In this document: positions 22,101 to 32,466 of the stretch, in pieces | Position numbering within the stretch: position 1 is the first letter of the stretch | How the letters are laid out: each line of letters begins with the position of its first letter | Assembly (NCBI GenBank): GCA_024811115.1 | Contig: JAKOGH010000002.1 | Coordinates: forward strand, 248,001 to 312,000 | Source: Terana coerulea | Taxonomy: Eukaryota > Basidiomycota > Agaricomycetes > Polyporales > Phanerochaetaceae | Direction of reading: 5' to 3' | DNA: 64,000 nt | Position numbers and translations under genes: made by a program | The notes under the pieces: model-generated | The model's database searches: none | What the model saw: only the letters and a program-made list of their open reading frames with translations | What the model was told of the DNA's origin: nothing

Positions 22101-23958
22101 CCGGTGAACGCGACGGAGCTCTCCCCGAAGTCCCCTACATGCCGCCACAACTGGCCCCTCCTGCCGCGCCGACAACTCCTACGGCAATGCGCACGGCCGT
22201 CCCTATCATCACTTCCAGAGTCCGCGGCCTCCCGCACATCCCCATGCCGCTGACCCCAGAGAACCTCACGTTCTTCAACGGGAATCAAGAACGGCGGTTC
22301 CTGCAGCACGCATTAGTGGATGCTGAGCAGCGGTTCAACGAGTTCCCCGCGCAAGGGTCCCCGCTGAGCCAGCGGATCGCTCGTCCCAGGGCTCCCGCTG
22401 CACAGCGGATGGCCACGCCGAGGACGCAGCCCGTTGCTGGGCCTTCGCGTCTGACTCCAGCCTCGTCGACGCGCGCGAGCGGGCGAGGCCGCCGCGAATG
22501 ATGCCATGCTTTGCGAGACCCGCGAGCCCGCGAAATATCCCGTCTTACGCGAATCCCTCGCGCAACTCGCGCGCTCAGCGTCCGGCCCCGCCCTCTCCGT
22601 TGCCCGCGCCGCGACCTCGAGCGCAGGCACCAACGATTGTGCGGGAAGGGTGGGAGAGGCGACCGCTCCAGAGGGAGCCGACCATGCTCATCCCGCGCGA
22701 CTTGAACGGGCCTCAACCGACGGGCATCGCTCTGCCACAGGTGCCGCCTGTCACGCCTCCGGCTCGAGCACGCACCCTCCAGCGCGAACCATCGCACCGC
22801 TCTCTGCCACGACAGGCAGAAGCAGGCCCTTCGAATGCTCCGCTCAACCATCGGACTCGCTCGCCGTCGCCCTCCCAGTCTCCGTCCCAGTCTCTTCGCC
22901 CAGCGCGCACGCCTCTGACGTCCAACCCTTCGCAGTTCGGGCTCATGAGCCATTCTCGCGAGGTACCGAGTACGCCACGGCTCTTCCGGCCAGACCCCGA
23001 GACAATGCCTGTGAGGGCCCATCCGTCTGCCTCCACCAGGCATGGTGCGTGCGGCGTCCTCAACGCAGCCTCCTCAGTCTCCGCAAGCCGATGTCGACGT
23101 CCAGGCTAGCCAGCCCGCCGCATCGACTTCGACGAGCTCGGCGAGAATCTCCGGGCCTCGCATGAACGGGCTTACCAGGCGTGCACACCAGCGACCACCT
23201 CCTCCACCGCCCATCAATCCGCCTGCGTCGATCAGGCAGGTGCGTGCGGGGTCCCCGATGCAGCCTCCACATCCGCAAGCCGGTGCCGACGTCCAGGCTG
23301 GCCAGCCCACTGCGTCGGCTTCGACGAGCTCGACGACAACCTCCGGATCTCGCATGAACGGGTTGACCAGGCGTGCCAACCAGCGACTACCGCCTCCGCC
23401 GCCCATCATCGCCAACCCGGACGTGCAGTTGCCGACCACGCCCCTCGACGCCCCGCAAGCCTCTCGCCCTTCGGGCGACACTCCAAAGCCGCCCGCCACT
23501 GCCAACACAGACAACACGCCGGAAGCCACTTATCATCCATATACCCGAGCCCATAGCGCCGCACTCGGTCGTGCCGCTCACCACGGTATCGCTGCCCTCG
23601 CGCGTCGTGGCGGCGTTCGCGGAGATCGAGCGACAAAACGTCAGGATTGTAGCGCGGCGCGCGCACGAGGCGGCCGAGCAGGAACGGCAGATGCGCGAGT
23701 TCGCCGAGCGGGAGCGCGCCGCGGAGGACGACGACGGTGCGGAGACGGAGCCCGAGTGCGCTCCCCGACGCGTACGAGGCGACGGGGCAGCTGCTGCCGA
23801 GCCCGAGTGTCATGCACGAGAACGCTCACCGAGCGGAGGAGCCTGAGGAAGCGTACGACGAGGAGTATGAGGACTCGATGAGCGTCGAGTCGCTGCTTCT
23901 GGAGCTGGAGGATGAGGCTCCGGTGGATCGGAAGGGGAAGGGAAGGGCTGATGCGTGA
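19155..23958 (+). CDS. SAP-like domain protein B, long Pro/Ser-rich protein, many frame breaks
   Basis: Exon 1 (19155-19226) and exon 2 (from 19376) join to MSGQRMNEEALKSLARSELQ ... HGIKANMRSVEIINLILAQY, the same SAP-like helix pair that opens the minus-strand gene at 17028. The rest is a disordered Ser/Pro-rich protein with acidic blocks (about 21830-21980), a conserved-looking stretch ending MPLTPENLTFFNGNQERRFL near 22290, a 192-bp tandem duplication (23044-23420) and a C-terminal helix (ERQMREFAERERAAEDDDG). It ends at 23956-23958. Coding character shifts frame at least eight times (near 20560, 20755, 20870, 21500, 21610, 21788, 22050 and 23760), yet each frame is open where it is used. 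This suggests isolated indels more than decay. Function unknown, and the start is well placed. Confidence 0.65.
23044..23420 (+). repeat. 192-bp tandem duplication inside SAP-like gene B
   Basis: Two adjacent units (about 23044-23238 and 23239-23420) share GGTGCGTGCGG, CCGCAAGCC, GACGTCCAGGCT, TTCGACGAGCTCG and CGCATGAACGGG with about 85% identity. The period is 192-195 bp, so reading frame is kept. Each encodes a module with DVQA(S/G)QP and RMNGLTRRA followed by QRPPPPPP or QRLPPPPP, which may be a polyproline ligand. Confidence 0.8.
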
Positions 23959-24317
23959 TAGGCAGCAGCGAGGGACCCATGGTCTTTCCCTTCGCCTTCG
24001 TAAAATCTGTATCTGTATTGCTCAGCTGTGCGGATCTTCTCGTGGACTGTTGTATAAGCTTGAATATCGGTCTCTGCCTATGTTATTGTATACCGTTGTT
24101 GTTCCGTTGTTGGGATTGTTTTGTTTACCTCTTTACATGGTGCTGTAAAATTCATTTCGCTAAATGCTATGGCAGGCTAGGCGCCGACTTTCCCACGTGG
24201 AGACCCGGGAAGGGCCGAATGTTCGTCTTTGTGGCGTCATGACTGTGCATCCTCCGCTTACTTGACTTACTTCAAGTTACCCCGTCTGCGCTCAAAGTTT
24301 CACACACTCTTTCGAAT
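23959..24317. other. intergenic spacer
   Basis: AT-rich 3' region of SAP-like gene B and promoter of the next gene on the same strand. No gene is seen. Confidence 0.5.
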
Positions 24318-26076
24318 ATGTCTACAATGGAGATTCCTTGGCTACGTCGATACATGACTCGAGCTTCGCTGATACGCGAGTGGGAACAACTGTGTCGAGT
24401 GTATCGTCCAGACTATCTCGATTTCAGAGACCACATACTGGATATCGATGAATGGATCGCTCAGCAGACCATGGATCCAGCCAGCGGCAAGGATAGCTCT
24501 GTGTATGTACGCAGCAGATTTCTGCAGTTGAAGGTATGGCTTGGTTTGCTAACCTTTTAGTATAGGAAATTCTCGACTGACGACCCGGGGCCCACGCCAG
24601 AGGATCATGTTCAAGTTGACGATGAACGTTGGTGGAAATTTTTGAAGTCGGAAAATGGTTTCTACTCTCCATGTCATCGACCAGGTATGACAGCTGCTGG
24701 TCTATACGCACTCTATCTCGCTAGGTTGACATGTGGTCTTACAGGTGACGTGATATGCGCTGTTCTGGCCGCGTTGGATTTCGGGCGTAAGGCTTTTGAT
24801 TCTTGCTACTGGTATGACTCATCCAACCCCTCTTTCTAAACAAAGACAGCGAATATTCACCACCGGGATCGTTCAAACATTACATGTCGCTCCATCCATA
24901 CAGAATGTCGCTGCTCGCCTGGGAGCTTGCACGCTGCGCCATGGGGCACCACCATTGGCTAATCAAGTCGTTGCGGGAAACCGCTGAGGAGGATATGGAC
25001 TCATGTCTTGGCGTGAATTCGCAGAAGCTTATGGACAAGGTAAATTTGCTAGATACTCATTTTTCTGATTTGCAGCGTGCGCTGGATAGCCAATGCCCGG
25101 GACACAGAACAGCGAGGCAGCAGCGGCACAATCAGTGGCGGACGCGTAATGGCAATGACTCTGACAAATCGGCGACCTCGCACACGCAGCAAGCTCACTC
25201 GCCAGAGAGCGTCCTGGAAGAAGATGCGCCATACAGTATGGGAGGTACGTGATGTCGTGCACAGAACTAGTGTCTGACGCCGACCTAGCAACAGGTTTGC
25301 CACAGCCTGCCCGAGAGAACGGTAGCCGGGAGCCTGAGGGCCAACTGGAATATCGTTCAGTACGTCAATTTCCATATGGGCTTGCGTCGATATACCAATA
25401 TTCTGCTAACGTTTTTCTATGAGCGTAGGAGGAGTCTGGTGATGCTGACCACCCGCTAGCAGCTCCCGAGAATTGCCAAAATTGCCACAGTGTCTCAAAT
25501 GAGAACGACAAGCTGCTAGCCTCGAAGCAAGACCTGGAAGCCGAGCAGGCGCGGCTTTTGTCAGAAATCCACACCTTGCGGGAGATGCGGGATGCAAATG
25601 CACACGTCATAAGCACACAACGCAAGGAGCTTGCCGACTTGCAGGCCAAACTCGACAGTGCGCAAGCGCATTTACGCGACGTGCTCCCGCAGATACAGTC
25701 GGTGCGTGGCGAGGTCAGCACGCTCACACAACGGCACAACAAGGCACAGGCGAAGTGGGATCAGGACGCCAGCAAACTCGTCAGGGATAACGCCGAGCTG
25801 CGCACGCGCGCGGAAGCTATCGAGGCTGCCTGTAAGGCGTTTGAAGACGAGGTGGTTACGTTAACCACACAACTTGCAGAGGCGCGACAGCGCGAGGCGG
25901 ATCAGGCTGCGCAGCTAGCAAGCCTACGCGCAGAGGCAGCTGCTCTTCGGAAAGCGACGCCATACATCCCGCTGGCGCTCCTCCGGCCCACTGGGATGCG
26001 TATTCCTAACGCTGAGCCTACCGCTGGCAGCAAGAGGCGTAGAGATGACACCATGAACGACGCTGCCGTAGGATAG
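24318..26076 (+). CDS. uncharacterised coiled-coil protein, 482 residues
   Basis: Seven exons (24318-24502, 24566-24684, 24745-24811, 24850-25039, 25076-25244, 25289-25359, 25429-26076) sum to 1449 nt without indels. The N-terminal half is a compact region (MSTMEIPWLRRYMTRASLIR; VDDERWWKFLKSENGFYSP; KHYMSLHPYRMSLLAWELA) not matched to any family. The middle is Gln/Ser-rich. The C-terminal exon is a long heptad-rich coiled coil (NDKLLASKQDLEAEQARLLS through LAEARQREADQAAQLASLRA) followed by a basic patch SKRRRDD, a possible nuclear signal. The design resembles agaricomycete proteins with an N-terminal recognition module and coiled-coil tail, but no function can be assigned. The donor GTATGT at 24503 was preferred over a later GTATGG because it gives a 63-nt intron with a CTAAC branch site. 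Confidence 0.75.
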
Positions 26077-26600
26077 GGCAGTCTTGACTAGCGGCGATAA
26101 AGACGTACAGGCACATGCGGAGAACGCCGAGACCGCACAGCAGTCAACGACTAGCAGGCCAGCGAAACGTGCTCATAACATACCAGTTCCATGTGCCATG
26201 TCTTTGGTACTGGCTGATACACTTTGACCCTGGCTTGACGCAGCAGTATCTGCTTGAAGTATAAAGATTACTGTTGACAGTAAGACCAGCGCGCAGCTTG
26301 AAGCCTACAGCAACTTCAGATCTTTCATCGAGCATGCGAACGGTGTTCAGAAAAGAGATATTTATCGCGTACAGCGGGTTCTGGTCGTTGTCTGGTATAT
26401 GAGCGAGGCAACAGTAAAGTTAAAACAGCGAGATGCTCATATATGAATTCCTCCTATCGCTCTGGCCTCCTAGCCTCCGGTCCACCGCCCTGAGTGTTAA
26501 CTCCCGAGCCCATGCCAGGCTCCGTATTGCGGACGCCAAGTAGGAGCGACAGTGGGATGTATGGCGTCGCCTGGCAACATGCCGTTGGTGGGCACTCGAC
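26077..26600. other. intergenic stretch, no gene seen
   Basis: Contains the 3' UTR of the coiled-coil gene and sequence with short frames only. There may be more diverged pseudogene sequence upstream of the recognisable PRP46 piece, but it cannot be aligned by eye. Confidence 0.4.
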
Positions 26601-26604
26601 TTAC

Positions 26605-26958
26605 TCGTCTGCCAGACTATGGGGCTTAGCAGCCGGCAAGACTATAGTCACCCTGACGCACCACAAGAAGTCCGTCCGCGCCCTCGCCACACATCCAACG
26701 GGCAGGCAGAAACAACATCAAGAAGTGGAAATGTCCCGAAGCACGTTTGTTTTCAACTTCAGCGAGCACAACGTCATCGTCAACACGCTTTCCGTTAACT
26801 CGGAAGGAGTGTTCTTCTCCGGAGGTCCGTAAGTATCACGTCAGGAGTTTTACATCATGACGCTGACGCAAATCTAGGGGATAATGGATCGTTGACGCTC
26901 GGGGATTACAACACGGGAACGAGGCTGATCACCGGTGGCGCTGACAAGATAAAGGTAT
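26605..26958 (+). pseudogene. decayed fragment of the splicing WD40 gene PRP46/PRL1
   Basis: The translated pieces [66 protein letters not shown] and GTRLITGGADKIK follow the order of the WD repeats of PRP46/PRL1 (a subunit of the Prp19-associated spliceosome complex). The copy is broken. A segment is missing after HPTG, the frame shifts near 26745, in-frame TAG codons appear in the [10 protein letters not shown] frame, and the WD strand between DYNTGT and TGTRLITGG is deleted, perhaps through the repeated TGT codons. An intron is still present (GTAAGT at about 26829 to CTAG at about 26878), so this came from a genomic duplication and not from a retrocopy. The working gene is not in this window. 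Confidence 0.75.
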
Positions 26959-26959
26959 G

Positions 26960-27689
26960 CGCTTTCATTAGATTGCGACGACATGTACTCACGAAATGGA
27001 TAGATCTATCCAGAACAGTCGCAATAGTCGCACAGCTGTATTCTTACCCTATTCTTATGCTATCGTGCTTTGTCGTCGCTACCCTCAACTACATCGGCTT
27101 GCTGACTTCCAGCGAAGCATGGGATGCTATATTGGTAAGAGGCTGACATACACTTGTGGGCAGATATGGTACCTCAAGCCGTGTTAAAATCTCCAGGAAC
27201 ACGAAATATCTTTGGTTATATGAGCAAATTCAGATCAAACAATCGGATTCGAGTATTTTTGGCTGGACATGAATGCTTGGGCACGGCGACCTACCGCCAA
27301 GATGTTACCATCAAGTGCACCGGAGGGGTGGTGGCACGTGGCTTGGTACGGTGAACAACCGGCCAGCGTGCGCTCGTGCGCTAAGCTGAGCGTACTCACT
27401 TGCCTTTTTAGACTCCCAGCTACCCTGGGATAACAGTAAGCCAATCACTATGCCTGTCAGCGCACTGCAGAAGCACATCGGAAGCTTACCGGTGATAGTC
27501 ATTAGGTGTGCAGGATGCATGCTTCCAGCTCTCTGCGTCGCTCGTCATGACCGCTTTGCGCTTTTCGCTTCGGCGCCGTCTGGCGTCCCCGCCATGGCTA
27601 TAAAGGCGTACGTCGGTGGTGGTCATTCCTCACTGCTCTACCAGTGTTCAATACTCAACCCGGCTCTCTCTTTCTCACCTCACAACAAC
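26960..27689. other. spacer upstream of the isochorismatase-like gene
   Basis: No gene is recognised. A TATA-like GGCTATAAAGG at about 27595-27605 lies some 90 bp before the start at 27690 and is a good core-promoter candidate for that gene. Confidence 0.5.
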
Positions 27690-28642
27690 ATGCAGCTCCA
27701 CAGCTCCTTCGTTGGCCACATCGTCTTCTTCTGCAGTCTCTTCTTGACCGGTATGTTCTCCTGCTGTCATTCTGCTTCAGCTTGCTGACCAGCGAGGTAG
27801 CCTCCGCGTTTACCTACGAAAGGTTGGACAAGAACAACGCCGTCCTTCTCGTGGTCGACCACCAGGAGGGCCTGTACCAGCTTGCCCGTGACTATACCCC
27901 CGTGCAGATGAAGGCAAACATCCTCGCGCACGCGGCGCTCGGCAAAATCTTCAACCTGCCCACCATCCTCACCACGAGCGCAGACCAAGGCACGTACTCC
28001 CTGCACGTTGCTTTCAGCACGCGAGAAGCTTACGGAGAATGTAGGCCAGAACGGACCGCTGACGGAGGAGATCGTCACGATGCACCCGAATGCAACCTTC
28101 ATCCATCGCCAAGGCGAGGTAGACGCGTGGGACAACCCCGACTTCCAGGCCGCCGTGAAGGCGACAGGCAAGAAGCAGGTGATCCTCGCTGGGATTACGA
28201 CCGACGTAAGCATCATTTCCATCGCGATGCCCTCCATGCTCACTCGTCCACTACAGGTGTGCACGGCGTTCTTGGCGCTGTCTTTGAAGGACGCGGGATA
28301 CAGCGTCTTCGCCAACAGCGACGCGTCCGGCACGTTCGACGTCAAGACTGCACAGGACGCGAACGACCGCATGCGCGCGGCTGGCATCAACGTCCTCTCG
28401 ATGTTCGCCGTTGCCCTGGAGCTCATGCGAGACTGGCGGAACACTCCTGGCTCGCCAGAGCTGCTGCCCTTCTTTGACCAGTGCGTGCTCTGGTTATTAA
28501 CGTGCAGCATGTTGGCTAAAGCTTGGTTGTTTGTAGGTATCTTCCGCAGTACGGGTTCCTTGCGAGGAGCCACGACCGGGCCGTCCTGAACGGTACCCTC
28601 TCTGGGCTTAATACAACGCTTAGCACGCAGTACCCTGTCTGA
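27690..28642 (+). CDS. secreted isochorismatase-like cysteine hydrolase
   Basis: Five exons (27690-27750, 27801-27989, 28045-28205, 28257-28480, 28537-28642) sum to 741 nt, 246 residues, without indels. The N-terminus is a clear signal peptide (MQLHSSFVGHIVFFCSLFLT, then ASA before FTYERLDK). The mature part has the isochorismatase/nicotinamidase fold: AVLLVVDHQEGL with the catalytic Asp, PTILTTSAD, VILAGITTD joined to VCTAFLALSL with the nucleophilic Cys just after the splice site, and GYSVFANSDASGT. Such enzymes hydrolyse amides or related bonds, and the exact substrate cannot be read from sequence. The second intron (27990-28044) has a GC donor. Secretion is unusual for this fold. Confidence 0.87.
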
Positions 28643-29005
28643 TCCGTCAAGCGGGGATGTGTGTTGAGCAGCTCGTTTGATATCTTTGGCATCCGTTATC
28701 TTGTCTGGTTTATATAATTGTGGCCTCGCATACTATCCTAGAAATACTAGCTATCTAATGAATGCATACTGCTCAAATATCATGATTAAAGATTTCTTGA
28801 AGGCGTCGTGTTCCACTGAACGTAAACATACACGCCAGAAAACTGCCGTGACGAAAGGGATGCCCATTATTAATAATTGACAACAGCACAGCGTGAACTG
28901 AAACACGTCAGACGTGTTGCTGTCATTGTACTCTTGATCTTTACACTAGGGTTATGGAACGATATCAGATTTTGCACATCTCCCCTCGATAGCACTACTG
29001 CCAAA
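28643..29005. other. convergent 3' spacer
   Basis: AT-rich stretch between the hydrolase (+) and the dehydrogenase (-). It probably holds both 3' UTRs, and no gene is seen. Confidence 0.5.
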
Positions 29006-30289
29006 CTACTGCAGCTCCGGTACAATATCTCCCCCTTGCCTTTTGTGAGGTATGCAAGCAGGTTGTTCAGCGCGCGAATCTCCATCTTCTTCTGCGAGTC
29101 GCAAGTTTCAGTGCCCATGTGCGGGAGCAGCGTCGCATTTGGGAAGTCGAATAGCCGAGGGTTCACGTTGGGCTCGTCTGGGTAGACGTCAATGCCGACT
29201 GCTCCGAGCTATCAGGAGAAGAAATTAAAAGCAAAGAAATCAGCGAGTATAGGGCGCAGTTGAAAGGCCATGGGCTGACGTACGTGTCCATCTTCCAAAG
29301 CACGTATTAACGCCTCTTCATCAATGACCTTCCCGCGAGCCGTATTCACGATGATTGCACCCTTCTTCAAGCTTCTGATCATTTTTTCACCTACAAGACC
29401 TTCCGTCTCCTTGCGCAGCGGGACGTGCACGCTCAGCACGTCCGCCTGCGCGAGCATCTCGTCCAGCCGCTCGGCCGGGACGTACTCCGCCCAGGCCGGC
29501 GTGTCGGCGCGCGGCGCGCGGTTGTGGTAGAGCACGCGCATCGGGAACGCGTGCGCGAGCTCCGCGAGGCGCAGGCCGATGCCGCCGAGCCCGAGGATCG
29601 CGAGCGTGCGGCCCGTCGCGTCGTGCGCGTTGCCCGACTTGAGCTGCGACTTCCACAGCCCGGCGCGCACGTCGCGCTCCGCCTTGGCGAACTGCCGCAG
29701 CGCGGAGAGCATGAGGTACATCGCCGTCGTCGCGGTCGCGTCGTCGACGGCGCCGGGCGTGTTGGACACGGTGATGCCTGGTGATTCGCATGGTCAGAGT
29801 GTGCGGAGGTGGGCCGGGTGCGTGTGCGACATACCTTTCTCTTTGCATCGCAGAACGTCGATCTGGTCGTACCCCGCGCCGTTATGAGCGATCCACTTCA
29901 CGCCCGCTGCTGCGAGAGCGTCGACGATCTCCACATCGAAAACGCCGATGTAGTCCGCCGAGACGTTATGTCTGTATAGGCCAACAATGCCCTCGTATTT
30001 CCCTCCGGCTTTGAGATTCTCCAGGAAGTGCGCGCGGTCAGGCGAGTCCATGGCCTACATGTTACGATGTCAAAGTATATGGTAAGCAATTGTGAGATTG
30101 ACATGCGCCGAGCGCAGTATCAGCAGCATCGGCGATACGCACCACTACGTCCGCGGTGTCTACAAACATCTCCTCACACTCCTTGTGCGCCCACACAAGG
30201 TCACCTACCCGCGATCGTTGATCAGCTAGGCTGTCGTCAGAATGACATTCGTGCGTGCACATACCACAGATCATAACACGAGGCATCAT
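29006..30289 (-). CDS. D-isomer-specific 2-hydroxyacid dehydrogenase
   Basis: NAD(P)-dependent reductase of the glyoxylate/hydroxypyruvate or D-mandelate dehydrogenase type, cytosolic by lack of a signal. Exons are 30289-30265, 30204-30143, 30054-29835, 29777-29284 and 29208-29006. Visible features are MMPRVMICGDLVWAHKE, the substrate loop AHNGAGYDQID, the Rossmann motif GLGGIGLRLAELAHAFPM, the catalytic Arg in NTARGKVIDEEA, Glu in YPDEPNVNP and His in LLPHMGTETCDS. As written, the last exon runs on to 28870 with a junk tail. One more base in the C5 run at 29031-29035 would give the family ending VPELQ and a stop at 29006-29008. The total is then 334 residues, the normal length, so I take the shorter end as real. 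Confidence 0.88.
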
Positions 30290-31180
30290 GCGCTACTGTA
30301 TGTATCAATGAGCGTATTGTTGTGTGTCCCGCGTCTGCAAGAATAATCGGGGTGTCCTGCTCGAAATCGTCAAGAGAAAACGCGAACGAATGCAAGCTTG
30401 CACACACTTTGCTGCGCTCGGTCTTATATCGAATCCAGATCTACGGGGCGCTCTGGGCCGCCGTGTCCGGCTGTCTGGTGCAGGACGAGTGGGTGACGCA
30501 GTTTCGAGCGATTTCGACGAGAGTCACGATGTCCAGTTCGGAGGTATGTAAAGGCGGGGTGCTCACGGACGTGACCGCACTTCTGAGTCTCGATTGCGGG
30601 TGCGTCGGACCGGCGGTCTCATCCTAATAGTAAGAGTTTTTCTAGTCCATGTCCGCCGTAAGACTTCGGTCGAAAATCAGTATTGCGAAGAGACTCGGGG
30701 AGGTTAAGAATATTTAGTCAATCGAGCGTCGGGGTAAGACGGCGGGACGACGCGCCCTTTATATTGCGTTTGTCGCCGAACAACAGTTTGATGGCGCATC
30801 AAACTGTATCAAAATTGCTCACGCAGGAGACCCGTCCAGATGCACCCCATTCTGACCTCCTCACTGTATGCATAACACACTTCCCGAATCATACTACGAG
30901 AAATATTGTCTGGCTTGCAACCTCACTAGGAATCACTAGGACAGAGGAATTGTAGCTCTGCATGCCAGCAATGACCCGCGAATACCTGTTTACGACGGAC
31001 ACGAGGCAGACACGAGGACGGTAGACTCGTCTTGCCAGGGACCATGCCTGCGCAACTTCCGCACGATATCAGGGTCGCCTGCTGCTCCAACATTTGGGAA
31101 GGACACTCGCAACCTCTCTGACTTGGCTTTGCAACATCTCGCTTCCAGCACTACACTGATTTTAACACGGCATAACCACA
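30290..31180. other. divergent promoter region
   Basis: 890 bp between the dehydrogenase (-) and a coiled-coil gene (+), with no gene of its own. It contains a perfect palindrome at 30783-30807. Confidence 0.55.
30783..30807. promoter_or_regulatory. palindrome with 11-bp arms in a divergent promoter
   Basis: ACAGTTTGATG and CATCAAACTGT flank GCG. The arms are a perfect inverted repeat with a 3-nt centre, lying 494 bp from the dehydrogenase start and 374 bp from the start at 31181. The size fits a dimeric transcription-factor site. Inference only. Confidence 0.4.
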
Positions 31181-32323
31181 ATGGCATCCACAGCCGTGGC
31201 AGGGGACATCACACCTCGCGCAGGGACCAGCGCAAGTGCGTCGGCCATTTCTTCCGCTGGGCCCGCGCAGGCTCGCACAGGGCCGGACACTGTTGCGCTG
31301 CGCGAGATGATTGGGGTGTCGAAAGCGACGATGGCGACGATGTACGTTCATCATTTATCCGAATGGTCATAATCGGGATTGAGGGCGCGGTGCAGAGAGC
31401 AGCAATTCCGTATCCTGCAGGAGCAGCAAGCTAAGGTTGCGGCACTATCGCCTTCTATGGTGAGTGTTTTCGCTCAGTACAGCATCGCTCAGTGATCAAT
31501 TATTTGTGCATGTGCCGTTAGGACGACGCCACCTCGCAGATCGACAACCTGCGACGGCAGATCCGGAAGCACGACAAGGCGCAAACGCGGCGCACGCAGG
31601 AGGTCAAGGATCTCATTCGCTCGCAGCTCAAGGAGCAGGCTACTAGACAGCTCCAGTATGTACTGCCGTACCGACTGCCACGTGCTGTAGGGCGGAGCGC
31701 AGATGTTGACTTTATGTTGCCAGGTCGCATATTCAAGAAGAGATTAAACGCGAACTGGTGCGGCAAGTGCGCGAACAAGTGGAGCTGCAGTTGAAGGAAC
31801 ATATCCCCATTTCGCTCGAGGAGCAGAAACAAGAAAGCAAGCGCCAACTTGTCGAGGTCAAGCACGCCTTGATGAATTCGTGCGTCGTGTTACCTCGTTC
31901 ACAAAAAAATGGAATGAGTGCTAACAGTGGGATTTTTTGGGTGAACAGGGAGGCAAGGCGGAACAATTCGATTTTGCGCACGGACAACCTGCAAGACCAG
32001 CTCGCAGTCGTCCTCAAGCCGGACGGGACGCGCAGCGACGTATACCCACACAACTTGCATTCCTTCTTTTGCTTACGACGGTGCGTCCCCACAACAGCCC
32101 GCACCCTGTCTTACTACCGACTTTGCTGACGTGTATCATTGCCGATTTAGATGACATGTTGAAGGTGCTGCTGGAAGATCATGACCTGACAATTAGCGAG
32201 GCGCGGGACAAGAACCTGAACCGGTTCATGGCGCACATAGGGGTTGGGTTCAGGCTCGTGCCCATTCCTGATGTGTCTGGTGTGAATGAAGCGGAGAATG
32301 AGTCGGTGTCATCCCCTGTGTAA
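31181..32323 (+). CDS. uncharacterised coiled-coil protein
   Basis: Starts at an ATG in good context (ACCACAATGG). Exons join over GT-AG introns near 31342-31395, 31460-31520, 31655-31724, 31881-31948 and 32081-32149. The product is a Ser/Ala-rich leader, then a long coiled coil (IDNLRRQIRKHDKAQTRRTQ through VRQVREQVELQLKEHIPISL), then LVVLKPDG-like sequence (AVVLKPDGTRSDVYPHNLHS) and a short globular end (DDMLKVLLEDHDLTISEARD, NRFMAHIGVGFRLVP). At 32067-32070 a T4 run is probably one T too long: three T gives FFAYDD, which joins in phase to DMLKVLL. The closing region looks like a conserved agaricomycete motif, but I cannot name the family or function. Confidence 0.65.
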
Positions 32324-32466
32324 TTCTCCGTGGTTTCAGAACAGATAGGCTTGTGATTGTCAATTGATATTGCACCCTATGTAAAGTACATAATGCATCT
32401 TCCTCTTGCGCTCTTCTCCCATACCGTAACCGTGATATACAACGCACCACATACTCAGTCTCCTGC

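Noticed and set aside
29387..29848. Arg/Ala-rich frames over the dehydrogenase gene
   Set aside because: Shadows of the dehydrogenase exon, which carries all its catalytic motifs.
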